Part shown: in pieces, positions 51,581 through 62,475 of the stretch
How the letters are laid out: the number at the start of each line of letters is the position of its first letter
How positions within the stretch are numbered: the first letter of the stretch is position 1
Assembly (NCBI GenBank): GCA_033032865.1
Contig: JAWHQI010000305.1
Span: 248,001 to 312,000, forward strand
Source: Dactylorhiza incarnata
Taxonomy: Eukaryota > Streptophyta > Magnoliopsida > Asparagales > Orchidaceae
Reading direction: 5' to 3'
DNA: 64,000 nt
Notes under the pieces: model-generated
Told to the model about the DNA's origin: nothing
What the model saw: only the letters and a program-made list of their open reading frames with translations
Databases searched by the model: none
Program-made: the position numbers and the translations under genes

Positions 51581-54500
51581 TCATTGTGAAATGTCTAGAA
51601 TGCCCAATTCTAGCCTAAGCATAGAAAAACGGGAATCCGGTAACGGCTTAGTGAATATATCCGCTAGTTGATTTTTCGTGCCTATAAATGAAATTTTTAT
51701 GTGGTTATTTTTAATATGATCTCTAATAAAATGATGTCTCACATCAATATGCTTAGACCTTGAATGATGGACCGGGTTGTGTGTTAAATCAATTGCACTT
51801 TTATTATCACACCATAATTCAATAGTTTGTTGTTTAATATTAAAGTCTTCTAAGGTTTGTTTCATCCAAAGGGCTTGTGCACAACAACTACCTAGTGCGA
51901 TGTATTCGGCTTCGGTGGTTGAGAGGGCAACAGAATTCTGTTTCCTACTCGACCATGAAATGAGTGAAGGACCTAAAAAGTGACAAGTGCCACTAGTGCT
52001 TTTCCTATCTAGTGAACAACCGGCGTAATCAGAATCAGAATAACCAAAAAGTGTAAAATCATCGCTATGAGGATACCACAAACCAAGTTTAGATGTGCCA
52101 ATTAAATATCTAAAAATTCTTTTTACCGCTTTTAAATGTGATTCTTTGGGATCGGTTTGAAATCTAGCACATAAACAAACTGAAAACATAATATCCGGTC
52201 TAGAAGCAGTCAAATATAAAAGTGAACCTATCATGCCTCTATATAAAGTTTGATCTATTGATATTCCAGTTTCATCTTTTCCTAATTTTAAAGATACACT
52301 CATAGGAGTATTTGCTTGTTTGAGATTTTCTAATCCAAATCGTTTTAAGACATCATGAATATATTTTGATTGGTTAATAAAAACTCCATCATGTTTTTGA
52401 ACAATTTGAAATCCTAAGAAATATTTTAATTCCCCTACCATACTCATCTCAAATTCACTTTCCATCATTTTTACAACATAGTTACACAACTCTTCATTAG
52501 TGGCTCCAAAAATAATATCATCAACATAAATTTGTAAAACAATTAAATCATCATTTACTTGCTTAATGAAGAGTGTACAATCAACACCACCCATTTTAAA
52601 ACCATTTTGTAATAAATATATAGTCAATCTATCATACCATGCTCGTGGTGCTTGTTTTAAACCATACAAAGCTTTTAGCAATCTATATACGCGATTAGGA
52701 AATTTTTCATTTATAAATCCTGGGGGTTGTTCAACATAAACTTCTTCTTTAATCAACCCGTTTAAAAATGCAGTTTTAATATCCATTTGCAATAATTTAA
52801 ATCTTTTATGGCTAGCAAATGCAACAAAAATTCTAACTGCTTCCAATCGTGCTACGGGTGCAAAAGTTTCATCAAAATCTACCCCTTCAATTTGATTATA
52901 TCCTTTCGCTACAAGCCTAGCTTTGTTTCTAGTGACCCTAGAGTCACTATCTAATTTGTTTTTGAAAATCCATTTGACTCCTACCACTGGATGATCACTA
53001 GGTCTATCAACAAGAATCCAAACTTTATTTCTTTCAAATTGATTAAGTTCTTCATTCATAGCTAGAAACCAAGATTCATCATTTAAAGCGGTGGCAACAT
53101 CTTTTGGTTCGATATTTGAGACAAAACATAAATTTGAAAAGGTTTCATTTAAACTAGAACGCGTACGTACCCCACATAATGGTTCTCCAATAACAAGTTC
53201 TTGCGGATGATCTTTTGAGAATTGTAGCTCGGTTGGAGGTACATACCCTTCTCTTTCTTCTTCTTCTCTATCTTCTTCTCCTCTTTCTTCTTCTCTTTCT
53301 TCTCCTTTTTCTTCTTCATTTTCTCCAAGTTCTTCTTCTTCATCCTCCACCGTGGGAAGGAGTTCATCTTCTTTTCCTGTAATTTTCCTTTCTACACATG
53401 AAGCAAACTCATCAAACCTAACATGAATAGATTCTTCAACTATTTTTGTTCTCTTATTATAAACTCTATAGGCCTTGCTAGTTGAAGAATAACCAATGAA
53501 AATTCCTTCATCACATTTTTCATCAAATTTGCCTAAGTTATCTTTTGTATTCAAAATAAAGCATTTACAACCAAACACTTTAAAGTAAGATACATTTGGT
53601 TTTCTTTGAAAATAAATTTCATAAGGAGTTAATTGTAATGTGGGACGAATCATGACACGATTAATAATATAACATGCCGTACTAACTGCTTCGGCCCAAA
53701 AATATTTTGGCAATTTAAATTCACAAAGCATAGTACGTCCTAATTCTTGGAGTGTTCTATTTTTCCTCTCCACTACACCATTTTGCTGTGGTGTGCGTGG
53801 AGCGGAAAATTCATGTTTTATCCCAAAATCATTACAATATGAAATAAATTTTTCATTATCGAACTCTCCTCCATGATCTGATCTAATGCATTTTACCTTT
53901 AGATCAACTTCATTTTGAATACGTGAAATTAGTTTTACAAATTCATCAAAAGCATCAGATTTTGAATATAAAAACAAAGTCCAACAAAATCTAGAATAAT
54001 CATCAATAATAACAAACGTATATTTTCTACCTCCTAGACTTTGTGTAGAAATTGGACCAAACAAGTCCATATGTAATAAATTCAAAGGTCTAGTGGTAGA
54101 AATGACATTTTTGCTTTTAAAAGATGATTTTGTAAATTTTCCCTTTTGGCATGGTGAACATAATGAGGATAGCTTTCCATTCAAATTTGGTAATCCTTTT
54201 ATTATTTTATTTTTAGAAAGCTTTACTATGCGTTTAGCACTAGAATGTCCTAGTCTCCTATGCCATAATTCAAGTTCATCATTCTTTGAAATGAAACATT
54301 TAAGTGTAGAATGAGATAAATCATGAAAAGTGATTGTATAGACATTGTTTATTCTTGGTGCAGTAAGTACGATTTCGATTGTTTTAGAATCAATAATTTT
54401 GCAAAGGTTTGAGCTAGAGTCAAATAAAACATTTAGATTTTTATCACATAGTTGACTAATAGAAATTAAATTATGTTTTAAACCTTTAACATATAAAACA

Positions 54501-54694
54501 TTTGAAATTTTAAATTCTTCGTTACCTACTACTCCAATGCCTTTGACTTTACCCTTTCCATTATCTCCAAATGTCACTGTTCCACCTTTCTTCATCTCCA
54601 GGCTAAGGAACTTTGATTTATCGCCCGTCATGTGTTTTGAACATCCAGAGTCCAAATACCACACGTCTTCCTTGTTCCTAGCCTGCACGCATAC
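51581..54694 (-). CDS. Sirevirus Pol: protease, integrase, RT, RNase H
   Basis: 1035 residues after the UAG that ends gag, in the same frame. Protease [11 protein letters not shown] near residue 13. Integrase zinc segment (WHRRLGHSS ... CSPCQKGK) near 140-190. Catalytic triad in [19 protein letters not shown] and [10 protein letters not shown]. An acidic Glu-rich linker near 440-480. RT ([31 protein letters not shown]). RNase H ([32 protein letters not shown]). All catalytic residues are present. The first in-frame ATG lies after the protease active site, so pol must be made as a Gag fusion, i.e. by UAG readthrough, unless this copy is mutated. Confidence 0.93.
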   Translation of the reverse strand, partial: VCVQARNKEDVWYLDSGCSKHMTGDKSKFLSLEMKKGGTVTFGDNGKGKVKGIGVVGNEEFKISNVLYVKGLKHNLISISQLCDKNLNVLFDSSSNLCKIIDSKTIEIVLTAPRINNVYTITFHDLSHSTLKCFISKNDELELWHRRLGHSSAKRIVKLSKNKIIKGLPNLNGKLSSLCSPCQKGKFTKSSFKSKNVISTTRPLNLLHMDLFGPISTQSLGGRKYTFVIIDDYSRFCWTLFLYSKSDAFDEFVKLISRIQNEVDLKVKCIRSDHGGEFDNEKFISYCNDFGIKHEFSAPRTPQQNGVVERKNRTLQELGRTMLCEFKLPKYFWAEAVSTACYIINRVMIRPTLQLTPYEIYFQRKPNVSYFKVFGCKCFILNTKDNLGKFDEKCDEGIFIGYSSTSKAYRVYNKRTKIVEESIHVRFDEFASCVERKITGKEDELLPTVEDEEEELGENEEEKGEEREEERGEEDREEEEREGYVPPTELQFSKDHPQELVIGEPLCGVRTRSSLNETFSNLCFVSNIEPKDVATALNDESWFLAMNEELNQFERNKVWILVDRPSDHPVVGVKWIFKNKLDSDSRVTRNKARLVAKGYNQIEGVDFDETFAPVARLEAVRIFVAFASHKRFKLLQMDIKTAFLNGLIKEEVYVEQPPGFINEKFPNRVYRLLKALYGLKQAPRAWYDRLTIYLLQNGFKMGGVDCTLFIKQVNDDLIVLQIYVDDIIFGATNEELCNYVVKMMESEFEMSMVGELKYFLGFQIVQKHDGVFINQSKYIHDVLKRFGLENLKQANTPMSVSLKLGKDETGISIDQTLYRGMIGSLLYLTASRPDIMFSVCLCARFQTDPKESHLKAVKRIFRYLIGTSKLGLWYPHSDDFTLFGYSDSDYAGCSLDRKSTSGTCHFLGPSLISWSSRKQNSVALSTTEAEYIALGSCCAQALWMKQTLEDFNIKQQTIELWCDNKSAIDLTHNPVHHSRSKHIDVRHHFIRDHIKNNHIKISFIGTKNQLADIFTKPLPDSRFSMLRLELGILDISQ

Positions 54695-56680
54695 CTAAAA
54701 AGATGATGAGAGTAAAGATCTGGTTACCCAAGTGGTCGATCCCATTGTATAGGTGGACGCCTTAGGTACCCAGATTTGTTTAACAATAGCTTTTCCTTTC
54801 TTCCAACATGAGCCCGAGATGTGACCAAATCGATGACATTTGGCACACACAATGAATGGTGAGGAACCATTTTTCAATGGTTTCTCTGGATTCTTGCTGG
54901 TGGAAGCATCTTTATGTGTGGACTTAGAAAAATTTGTATTTTTAGAAATAAGATTTCTGAACCTGGAGCTGTCGCCGGTTCCGGCAGTAGCTGTCGGAAA
55001 TTTCCGACAGCCTCCAGAGCTTCCAGAAATGTATCCTAGTCCAAATTTTGCTGTACCATGGCATTGGTTGGCTAATAGCATATCCAGTGATTTTTTCCCA
55101 ACACCAAATTTTCTAATTGCCATGATCAACTCATTTACTTTGGATTTTAGAATTGAATTTTCTTTTACTATCATGCCACATCTATTTGCAAAAATTTTCT
55201 TATAATTATCTAATTGAGAATGAGAAGTTTTAACAACTTTTTCTAAGTCCCTTTTCTCTTTTACAAGTAGATCAAATTTATGATCGGACTTAGAAATAGT
55301 AGTTTCAAGTTCTTTTATCCTTGTCGAAGAATGATCACACTCTTGACAAAAAATCTTCTCTTTCCCAATAGATTCCAACTTATTTGATAGTTTTTTATTT
55401 GCTTTTGAAAGACCTTCATTTTCAGATTTTAGAAAATCAATTTTCTTTAAGCTTTTATCTAAAACTTTGCATGTTTTCATAAATTCAGAATATAACTCAT
55501 CATAAGATGGAGGCGTTACCTCAGTGTCGCTTTGGACACTGCAGTCGTCTTCAGATGTAATGCTGTCTTTTGCCATCAAGCATAGATTAGCCTCCTCTTC
55601 CTCCTGTGTTGAGGGATCACTTTCTTCACCAGATGAAGAATCATCCCAAGTCTCTGCCTTTAACACTTTCTTCTTTTTATCGTGCCTCTTTGCTTTTTGC
55701 TCTTTCAGATACTTTGGGCACTTGCTTCTGATATGACCAATCTTCTTGCAATGGTAGCACTCCGGTGGCGGACGCTCCTCTTCATTCTCCATTTTTCCTT
55801 TGCCTTTTTGGTAGGCAAAATCTTTCTTTTTGAAAAACTTTTTAAATGAGTTTCTCCTCTCCGGATTTCTCATAAACTTCTTAAAATTTCTCACAAACAA
55901 TCCTTCTTCATCTTCATCACTTTCTTCAGTCTCACTCTCAAATTCCTTTTTAGATTTCAACGCCAAGCTCTTCTTTTTGGGCTGCAAATTATATTCTTGG
56001 CTTTGAATCTTCAACTCCACTTCATGGGTTTTTAGATTCCCAATGAGACTCTCCAATTTTAATGTCTTAAGATCATGTGACTCAGAAATTGCAGTCACTT
56101 TTGGATTGAACTTCGGGGGAAGTGATCTTAAGATTTTTCTAACTAAATCTCCATTTGAAAAGACCTTACCCAACACTTTTGAATCGTTCACGATTTTAGT
56201 GAATCGAGTGTACATTGTGTCAATTTCTTCATCCACTTCCATTTTGAATCTTTCGAACTTTGACTCCAATTGAAATAGCTTTGAATCCTTTACCTGCGAA
56301 GTACCTTCATGAGTAATTTCCAAAAGATTCCAAATATCAAATTCAGTATCGCAAGCACAGACTCTATTAAACTCGGTGCGATCTAGTGCGCAAAATAAGG
56401 CATTCATGGCCTTTGCATTGTTTTTGCATTTTAATTTATCATTTTCATCCCACTTGTCTTTGGGTTTTTCCATAGTTACATCTCCTACAACAAATGTTGG
56501 AGAAGTGTAACTAGTTTCTACCATATTCCAGACTTCTATATCTAAAGCAATTAGAAAACAACGCATACGTGTTTTCCAATAATTGTAGTCTGTGCCCGTG
56601 AAAAGTGGTGGCCTACTAATTCCTTGCCCCTCAACGAACGCGTGATCGTTGTGCGCCATTACTCCCGGTGGTAAAACCAT
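54695..56680 (-). CDS. Sirevirus Gag
   Basis: 661 residues from ATG 56680, only 15 nt after the primer site; the frame extends to a GTG inside the primer site, not preferred. N-terminal domain HAFVEGQGISRPPLFTGTDY followed by NYWKTRMRCFL, typical of Sirevirus/Copia gags. CCHC knuckle CYHCKKIGHIRSKC near residue 310, and a second, related CAKCHRFGHISGSC near residue 620. A long coiled-coil-like Lys/Glu region lies between. Palindrome A sits in the coding sequence (54991-55010), translated as part of SGGCRKFPTA. The frame ends in UAG directly before the protease. Confidence 0.92.
   Translation of the reverse strand: MVLPPGVMAHNDHAFVEGQGISRPPLFTGTDYNYWKTRMRCFLIALDIEVWNMVETSYTSPTFVVGDVTMEKPKDKWDENDKLKCKNNAKAMNALFCALDRTEFNRVCACDTEFDIWNLLEITHEGTSQVKDSKLFQLESKFERFKMEVDEEIDTMYTRFTKIVNDSKVLGKVFSNGDLVRKILRSLPPKFNPKVTAISESHDLKTLKLESLIGNLKTHEVELKIQSQEYNLQPKKKSLALKSKKEFESETEESDEDEEGLFVRNFKKFMRNPERRNSFKKFFKKKDFAYQKGKGKMENEEERPPPECYHCKKIGHIRSKCPKYLKEQKAKRHDKKKKVLKAETWDDSSSGEESDPSTQEEEEANLCLMAKDSITSEDDCSVQSDTEVTPPSYDELYSEFMKTCKVLDKSLKKIDFLKSENEGLSKANKKLSNKLESIGKEKIFCQECDHSSTRIKELETTISKSDHKFDLLVKEKRDLEKVVKTSHSQLDNYKKIFANRCGMIVKENSILKSKVNELIMAIRKFGVGKKSLDMLLANQCHGTAKFGLGYISGSSGGCRKFPTATAGTGDSSRFRNLISKNTNFSKSTHKDASTSKNPEKPLKNGSSPFIVCAKCHRFGHISGSCWKKGKAIVKQIWVPKASTYTMGSTTWVTRSLLSSSF
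54968..55010 (-). repeat. A-B palindrome module within gag coding sequence
   Basis: On minus, palindrome A (CTGTCGGAAATTTCCGACAG, 54991-55010) followed by a degenerate B (from CTGCCGG to CCGGCGACAG, 54968-54986). It keeps the reading frame open and adds about 14 codons. Confidence 0.75.
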
Positions 56681-56694
56681 TTTGGAGTAACCTT

Positions 56695-56706
56695 GCTCTG
56701 ATACCA
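56695..56706 (-). promoter_or_regulatory. Primer binding site (Met-tRNA type)
   Basis: TGGTATCAGAGC on minus, 2 nt from the 5' LTR: the standard initiator-Met tRNA site of plant Copia elements. Confidence 0.9.
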
Positions 56707-56708
56707 CT

Positions 56709-57891
56709 TGTTGGATCGTATGACGCCCTTAGAGGGGGGGGGGGGTGAATAAGGGTGTGTTTAAATTTGTAATTTTTACTTAATAATTTTAAGACAATTT
56801 CACTTTAATAAAAGTTTCTTAAAAATTAATTTTACAACAATGCAATTTTTGTATAACACCAAGCACAAATTTTTAAGATAAAAATTTAAGCAAACAAATT
56901 TGCGATTAGTGAAAAGATCATAATTTTATTTATCATGAAATTTGCATACAAATAAAAATGATCTTAACAATGCTTAAGATCAAGGCACAATGATAAAATG
57001 GAAATACAATATTTTGATTTACCAATCCTTCTCCCAAGGATCGGAAGGCTATCGCTTGTCTTTCCCAAGACCAAGCCCAAGCCTAACCTCTAGATCTTCC
57101 CAAGATCTAGACGTAGCGCACAAGGCCACGATTTCCCACCAAGCCACGCAAGGACTTGGACGCTCCACACAAGGAAGCGATTTTCCCCTAAGCCGCGCAA
57201 GGACTTAGACGCTCCGCACAAGGAAGCGATTTCTTCCCCAATACAAAATGAAATATGAGTAAATGAAATACAATATGAAAAAGTCAACTCCCTAGAAATT
57301 CAGATCTCTGAATGGATTGTTGAAGCCTCGAGATGATCGTTGATGGAGTAGCGCGCCCGATCTCGTCTTCAATCTTCAATCCTTCTTTGCACAATTAGGA
57401 GTTGAGGAGGTTCTGGAGCTCTCTGGTTCGTATGCACTCAGGTAGGGACTGGAAATCTCGAAAAGCTTGGAATGCACGAACCAAAGGCACCATTTTATAG
57501 ACTTTCACTGTCGCCTGGGCGACAGTCACTGTCGGAAATTTCCGACAGCGCCAAACTGCCTCGGTCGTGCCGTCGAGCCGTCGTGTGGGCAGTTGCTGGA
57601 ATCGTGGAGCTGTCGCTGGGGCGACATCGATGTCGGAATTCCGACAGCGCAAAACTGCCGCTGTCGTGGGTGAAGTCGTGGGCAGTTGGTGGAATCGTGG
57701 AGCTATCGCCTGGGCGACAGTGGCTGTCGGAATTTTCCGACAGTGAATTTTTCCCACATGCAATTTTAGCTCCAGCAGCAATGTGAATATCACATACCTG
57801 TTATCTGCACACCATTAATGAAAATAGAATCAAATACAAAAGGGACTTTGTTATTATCAAACCGGAGGAGTGCGAAACGCATGCTCCAACA
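56709..57891 (-). repeat. Sirevirus 5' LTR with tripled A-B palindrome enhancer-like array
   Basis: 1183 bp. On minus the order before the TATA box (57493-57499) is: A'' 57724-57743, B 57703-57720 (one base changed), A' 57631-57646, B' 57610-57626, A 57529-57548, B 57508-57525, TATA. The three modules repeat every 93-102 bp with shared CTCCACGATTCCA and AACTGCCCAC between them. G-run of 12 near the left end. Confidence 0.92.
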
Positions 57892-58197
57892 GGTTGAAGT
57901 CACCGACCATAAAGAGCTCACACAATAAGTTTTGATTCAAAGGGATTTTGTTTGTTTTCCCGTAATTATGGTATTTGTGGTATAAATGTAGTCACCTTAA
58001 TACATACAAGCAATTATAGAATAAATGCTTAAATATTTATTTCATGCCTAATAAAACATAAAAGTTATTAATGGTAATCAAAATTGTTACATTTAGAATC
58101 TCATGACAAATAAATCTTAAATCATAAACCTTAAATTCTAAACCCAGACAAATAACTTTCAACGGAATCAAAAAAATGACTGAACTTAAGTAATAAT
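57892..58197. other. Flank of Sirevirus insertion
   Basis: Begins with the target duplication GGTTG. AT-rich, no gene recognised; the original continuation of the sequence ending at 46914. Confidence 0.5.
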
Positions 58198-59610
58198 TTA
58201 GACTCTCAAACCCAAAAAACACATTTTTAGAGCAAATGATGGTGTTTTGTTAGGAAAATCATCGCAGATATATCCTTTACCAATAAAAACATCATTTAAT
58301 GTTATTACAACTTTATTTGACTCTAAGACAATCTTGTAGCATTTCTTCACTAGCAAAGATCCGCTAACAAGATTCTTCCTAACTCTCGGTACATAAAGCA
58401 CATCATGCAAGGCTAGTGTCTTCCCGGATGTCAACCTAAGATCCACTCGCCCACGTCCAAGTATTTGTGCCGAAGAAGCATCTCCTAAGGTCACGCTTCC
58501 TCCACTGATGTCCTGAAAGGTGGCAAAGCAAGAACGATCAAAACAAGTATGAACATTTGCTCCGGAATCAAACCACCAATCTGATGAACAAGTGAGAAGA
58601 AGACTAGGAGTATAATCTAACCTGAAGATAGGTTGATCCGGTGCTTGGATCATGTTGGCCTGAGGCTTGGAGCCATGGGATTTGCCGGCCACTGGTTCAG
58701 TCTTCTTGTAGAAGCAGTTGGTGGACAGATGGTTTGTGCGGCCGCAGATGAAGCACCATTTCCCTTTACCTGGGTTTTGGTTGGAGGGACCAGGCTTGGG
58801 ATGATTGGGTTTTTGATGGCGGGAACCTTGACGGAAAGGTTTCTTATGGATCTTGCCTTTGCCTTTGAAGTGATGGTTGGAGGAAGGATTGCCATGAGAT
58901 TCGGTTAGATTCACTTTAGGAGCAAGGTCTTTGGGAGCTTTAGAATTTTTACTCTTATGTTCCTCCTAAATGCGGATAGCATTTTGGATCTGAACGTAAG
59001 TAAGGTTTGATTGGTCATGCCTTAGTCTAGTGCTAAAGTCGGACCATGAATCGGGAAGAGAATCAATAAGACATGCCACAAGATAATTTTCGGAAAGGAT
59101 TGAGCCATCGGCTCGGATCTTGGACAACATCTCATCTAGTTGATGGAGTTGAGGATTTAAGGGCTTGGAGGCATCAAGCTTGAATTTGTGGAGATTGGAA
59201 ACATTGTAGCGTTCTATACCTGCATTGTCAAGGTTATAGCGCGCTTCAAGTGCATACCACAATTCCTTGGCTGTAAGATATTGGAGGAATACATCGTAAA
59301 GGCTGTCGGACAAAGCACTTAGGATTCGGTTACGACAATGATATTCAATGTCCACCAGATCTCTATATGGGACACGTCTAACATAGGTTCTAGTGGTGTT
59401 TGCAGTTGAGGATGAGGACGATGGTAGAGTCGAAGCAACTGCATTTGCAGTGCTAGGGATTTCAGATTCTACAGCGGGGGCATCGAAGATGGCAGACAAA
59501 AGGCCTAACGTATTAAGCCAATATTCTATCTGAGCTTGCCAACGACGAAAACCATTTCCATTGAATTTTTCGGGTTTGATCCCGGCAGAATCATCAGATC
59601 TAGAAGCCAT
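58198..59610 (-). pseudogene. Copia gag and protease remnant
   Basis: From ATG 59610: gag (IKPEKFNGNGFRRWQAQIEY, ELWYALEARYNLDNAGIERY, LVACLIDSLPDSW) with an in-frame TAG at 58966-58968, then a CCHC knuckle (CFICGRTNHLSTNC) and protease (WWFDSGANVHTC, VTLGDASSAQILGRGRVDL, LHDVLYVPRVRKNLVS). It ends at 58198 just after the protease; integrase, RT and RNase H are absent, so it is a truncated element. Family differs from the two other Copia elements here. Confidence 0.85.
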
Positions 59611-60372
59611 TGCAGATTTCTAGAATTTAAAATATAAATAATAAATTGATGTACATGTGAAAATAAAAGCAGACAAAGACATTTTAACTATTTGATTTTA
59701 TTTATTCTGTTTATGTGGAATTACCAACTTCTTTAGATTGTTGGAATATTTTTACTATATATTCCTATATTAATATATAAAATGATATATTTTTCGTTTT
59801 TAAAACTTTAACAGGAACAACAGCAGATCTAGAAATATGAACAACAACAATAATAAAATTGCATGAAGGGATGAGAAATAAAAGAGAGAAAATATATAGT
59901 TTAGAATCGAGCCTGGGTAAGGCGTGTGATCACTGCCCTAAAGAAGTTGCACCACCCTCCGGCAGGGCTTTCAACCGATGCTCACTCCTCCAAGTACAAC
60001 ACCCGGCTAGATCCCGAAACTCCGATGTGCGCGGACACCGAAGAAGCACAGAGCACCCGAACAACCACTTGATGAAGCAAATGTAAAGAAAAGGAATCTC
60101 GTAGAAGATCGTCAAAACAGAGAGAGCAGAAGAGCGTATGAGAGCATGTTAGTTTCTGAGAAGAACGTGAATATATATAGACAGAAAATCGCCGGAAAAG
60201 AGGCTCTTGAAAACGGCAATATTAAAACCTTAATAAGGATTAACAGTTATAAAAGGAAGGATCATAATCAGGAAGATATACGTTGAAAATTTCTAATGTA
60301 AATCATGGCGAGAAACACGCATAAAGGAGCGGCAAAGAAAAACGCGTAAAACGGCAGAACGCGTGAAAGCAA

Positions 60373-60566
60373 ATCGACGTTGCGTCGACTTCATATCGAC
60401 GTTGCGTCAACTTCATATCGACGCTACGTCGAGTCCTATCGACGCAAGTCCTATCGACGCAAGCGTCGAGTCCTATCGACGCATGCGTCGAATTCCATTC
60501 GACGCCACGCCACTCCAGCGGGCAAAACGACGCTACGCAGCTCCGAATTCTAATCGACGCAACTCC
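60373..60566 (+). repeat. ATCGACGC short motif array
   Basis: About ten copies of ATCGACG(C/T) alternating with GCGTCGA, so many form small inverted repeats. It lies in the LTR of the Copia remnant. Confidence 0.72.
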
Positions 60567-60617
60567 GAGTAAAAAACTCTGAAACTATTTTGTACAAAAA
60601 ATACAATTCAATTCTTC

Positions 60618-60660
60618 CCCAAATCCCAAATCCCAAATCCCAAATCCCAAATCCGAAATC
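60618..60660 (+). repeat. CCCAAAT heptamer run
   Basis: Five tandem CCCAAAT units, followed by a (GC)n run at 60675-60686. Not the plant telomere repeat (CCCTAAA). Confidence 0.8.
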
Positions 60661-60953
60661 CGGTCCGGTGCGGTGCGCGCGCGCGCGTGTGGTTCATAGT
60701 TTCTTCTTATGTTCTTTTGAACAAATAAGAAGGTGTGAAAACATATATAAACTCTTTGGCTAGAGAGCTAATAAGCAAGGTGGGACTAAAAGTTCATCCT
60801 TTCATTCATGAAAAGTTTCCCTCCAAATAATTTGGATTCCCTCCAATTTGGTTTTGGAGCTTTTCATCTATAATGAGGAGCCAAACACCAAACACCGTAC
60901 AAGGCTCCAATAAACATTTATGAAATGAATGTTTGTAAATAAAATTTCTAACA

Positions 60954-61465
60954 CTATCATCAATATAAGTTAGTATATTGTGTTTTTTTCTTATTTGATG
61001 TGTTTTTTTACAATGAACCTATTTTTTTGGTCACATTGCTAGGAGACAGGGAGAACTTCAATCATAGAACTATCAAGAACCAATTCTTTTGATAGTAGTT
61101 TTTTTCGTGTTAGTCATTGTAGATTAAATCACTGCTTCTAATACTATCAAGAAATTTTGGAAGATATTGTTTAAGAGAATTAATAAATATAATTTTGGTG
61201 CATTTGTTATTAAATCTCTAAATGTCTTCATGTGTGCCAAGCTTATTTGATTGTACTTCCATTTGATAGGAATGAGTTCAGAAAAATTGTTATTGTTGTG
61301 CAATGAAGAGTCCTCCTCTAAAGACACCATGTTTAATGTTGGAATGCACTTTTGTACTAATACGAGTTGAAAGTAAAGAATAGTTGATTGAATGAGCGTG
61401 AAAACGGCAAAAAATTTAGGGTTTCATCATTATTCTGAGAGCATATACTATCACCTCCAGAGCAT
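60954..61465. other. Intergenic, no gene recognised
   Basis: AT-rich. A 68-codon minus frame (61124-61330) shows no known domain. Confidence 0.4.
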
Positions 61466-62289
61466 TGTTGAAACCAGAGAACTGGTCTCAACGTTCGCAA
61501 GGGGGATGCAGCTAACCCTTACTTGACCTGAGCGAGACCCCTGACCAGTCACTAAGAACCGAAGAACCTTGTCCTTGGAGAACACCTAAGTCCACAAACG
61601 GACCCCTTAAGCTGCAGCGTGGAGGCCCCACCACATACCCGGAAGCTCACATGGAACTTCCCCTCCCAAGCCAATGCTGAGCCTGGGCACCTTGGAGGGC
61701 ACTAAGGATCACCTCACCGTCCACCTTCAATGACAGGGGGAGGGGAGGGGTAGTGCTTGCTCACACGCGAGGGAGGGGGGGGGGGGGGGGGTACCAACAA
61801 CCCTTCCCAAGGTGCTCATGGGGGTCTATTTATAGACTTCCCAAAAAATGGTCTGCGGATAGCCAAAATGTTCTGCCAATAGCCTAGTTCCGCTATTTGA
61901 AAATACTACCTGCACCCCAATTCAAACTTGACTTTGCTCTGGACGGGCGAACCAAGGCCCACCTGCCCCTACGAACCGAGGTCACCCTGCCCGGGCGAGT
62001 GGACATTGGTCCACTCGCCAACTCGGCCGGGCGAGTGGGGGGAATCCCCCACTCACCCAAGGGGCGGGCGAGTGGGGGACTCCCCCACTCGCCCAAGGGG
62101 AGGGCGAGTGGAAGGACTCCACCCCCCCTCTTGCCCCGCTACTCCCTTCCTCCCTTCTCCGGGCCTCCCTCTTGCCTTGACCGATTCTGGTCGCCTCTGA
62201 GTGGTCGCTCTACTTACCTCGGCCACCTTTACTCTCTCGACCTCATCCGCGTCGGGTCGCACCGACTCGGAAAATATGAGGGTTGTACA
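61466..62289 (-). repeat. 3' LTR of a second Tat-like element
   Basis: From TGTTGAAACC to GGTTGTACA, the same ends as the LTR at 6950-7571. TATA (minus) at 61827-61834. U3 has at least seven GGCGAGTGG or CCACTCGCC motifs (61990-62110) and a G-run at 61770-61791. No primer site adjoins its left end, and tandem arrays lie to its right, so it is the 3' LTR of a minus-strand element that extends beyond the window. Confidence 0.75.
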
Positions 62290-62475
62290 CAATCCCCGCT
62301 CTTTTCGAGCTTGCCTTAAGCTCGGAAAGAAAGTCCAACCCACTTATTTGACGAGTAGGTGGGACCCTAGAGGAATCCACGAAGGGCCCTGCCAACGGGA
62401 TGCTCCTGCCGAGATTATTAGTTGAACCTGACTTGAGGCGGAAGGCGAATCTTTCTCCACTTAACAACCTTCCTG

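Larger units (their letters stand above)
46915..57891 (-). mobile_element. Complete Sirevirus-type Copia retrotransposon with antisense gene
   Basis: 10,977 bp, flanked by GGTTG at 46910-46914 and 57892-57896. Minus order: 5' LTR, Met-tRNA-type primer site TGGTATCAGAGC (56695-56706), gag, UAG, pol (protease, integrase, RT, RNase H), antisense gene on plus (49.5-51.3 kb), a series of purine tracts, 3' LTR. The gag type, pol motifs ([11 protein letters not shown]) and multiple purine tracts fit the Sirevirus (SIRE) lineage. Only two substitutions were noted between the LTRs besides G-run length, so it is young and may be active. There is no sense-strand env-like frame. Confidence 0.92.
59830..60953 (-). 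repeat. 5' LTR and leader of the Copia remnant
   Basis: On minus the LTR starts TGTTAGAAATTTTATTT at 60953, and a TATATATATTC box lies near 60170. Its left end is uncertain (around 59830-59870). It contains the TCGACG array and the CCCAAAT repeats listed separately. The matching 3' LTR is missing. Confidence 0.6.

Noticed and set aside
46915..57891. Sense env-like frame in the Sirevirus
   Set aside because: No sense frame with signal or membrane segments between pol and the 3' LTR; the only long frame is antisense.
60618..60660. CCCAAAT heptamers as telomere-like sequence
   Set aside because: Plant telomere repeat is CCCTAAA; only five units, inside an LTR.
61124..61330. 68-codon minus frame as an exon
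   Set aside because: No known motif; AT-rich surroundings make chance frames likely.
61466..62289. This LTR as a 5' LTR of an element to the left
   Set aside because: No primer site or gag to the left; arrays to the right match the 3' UTR layout of the Tat element.
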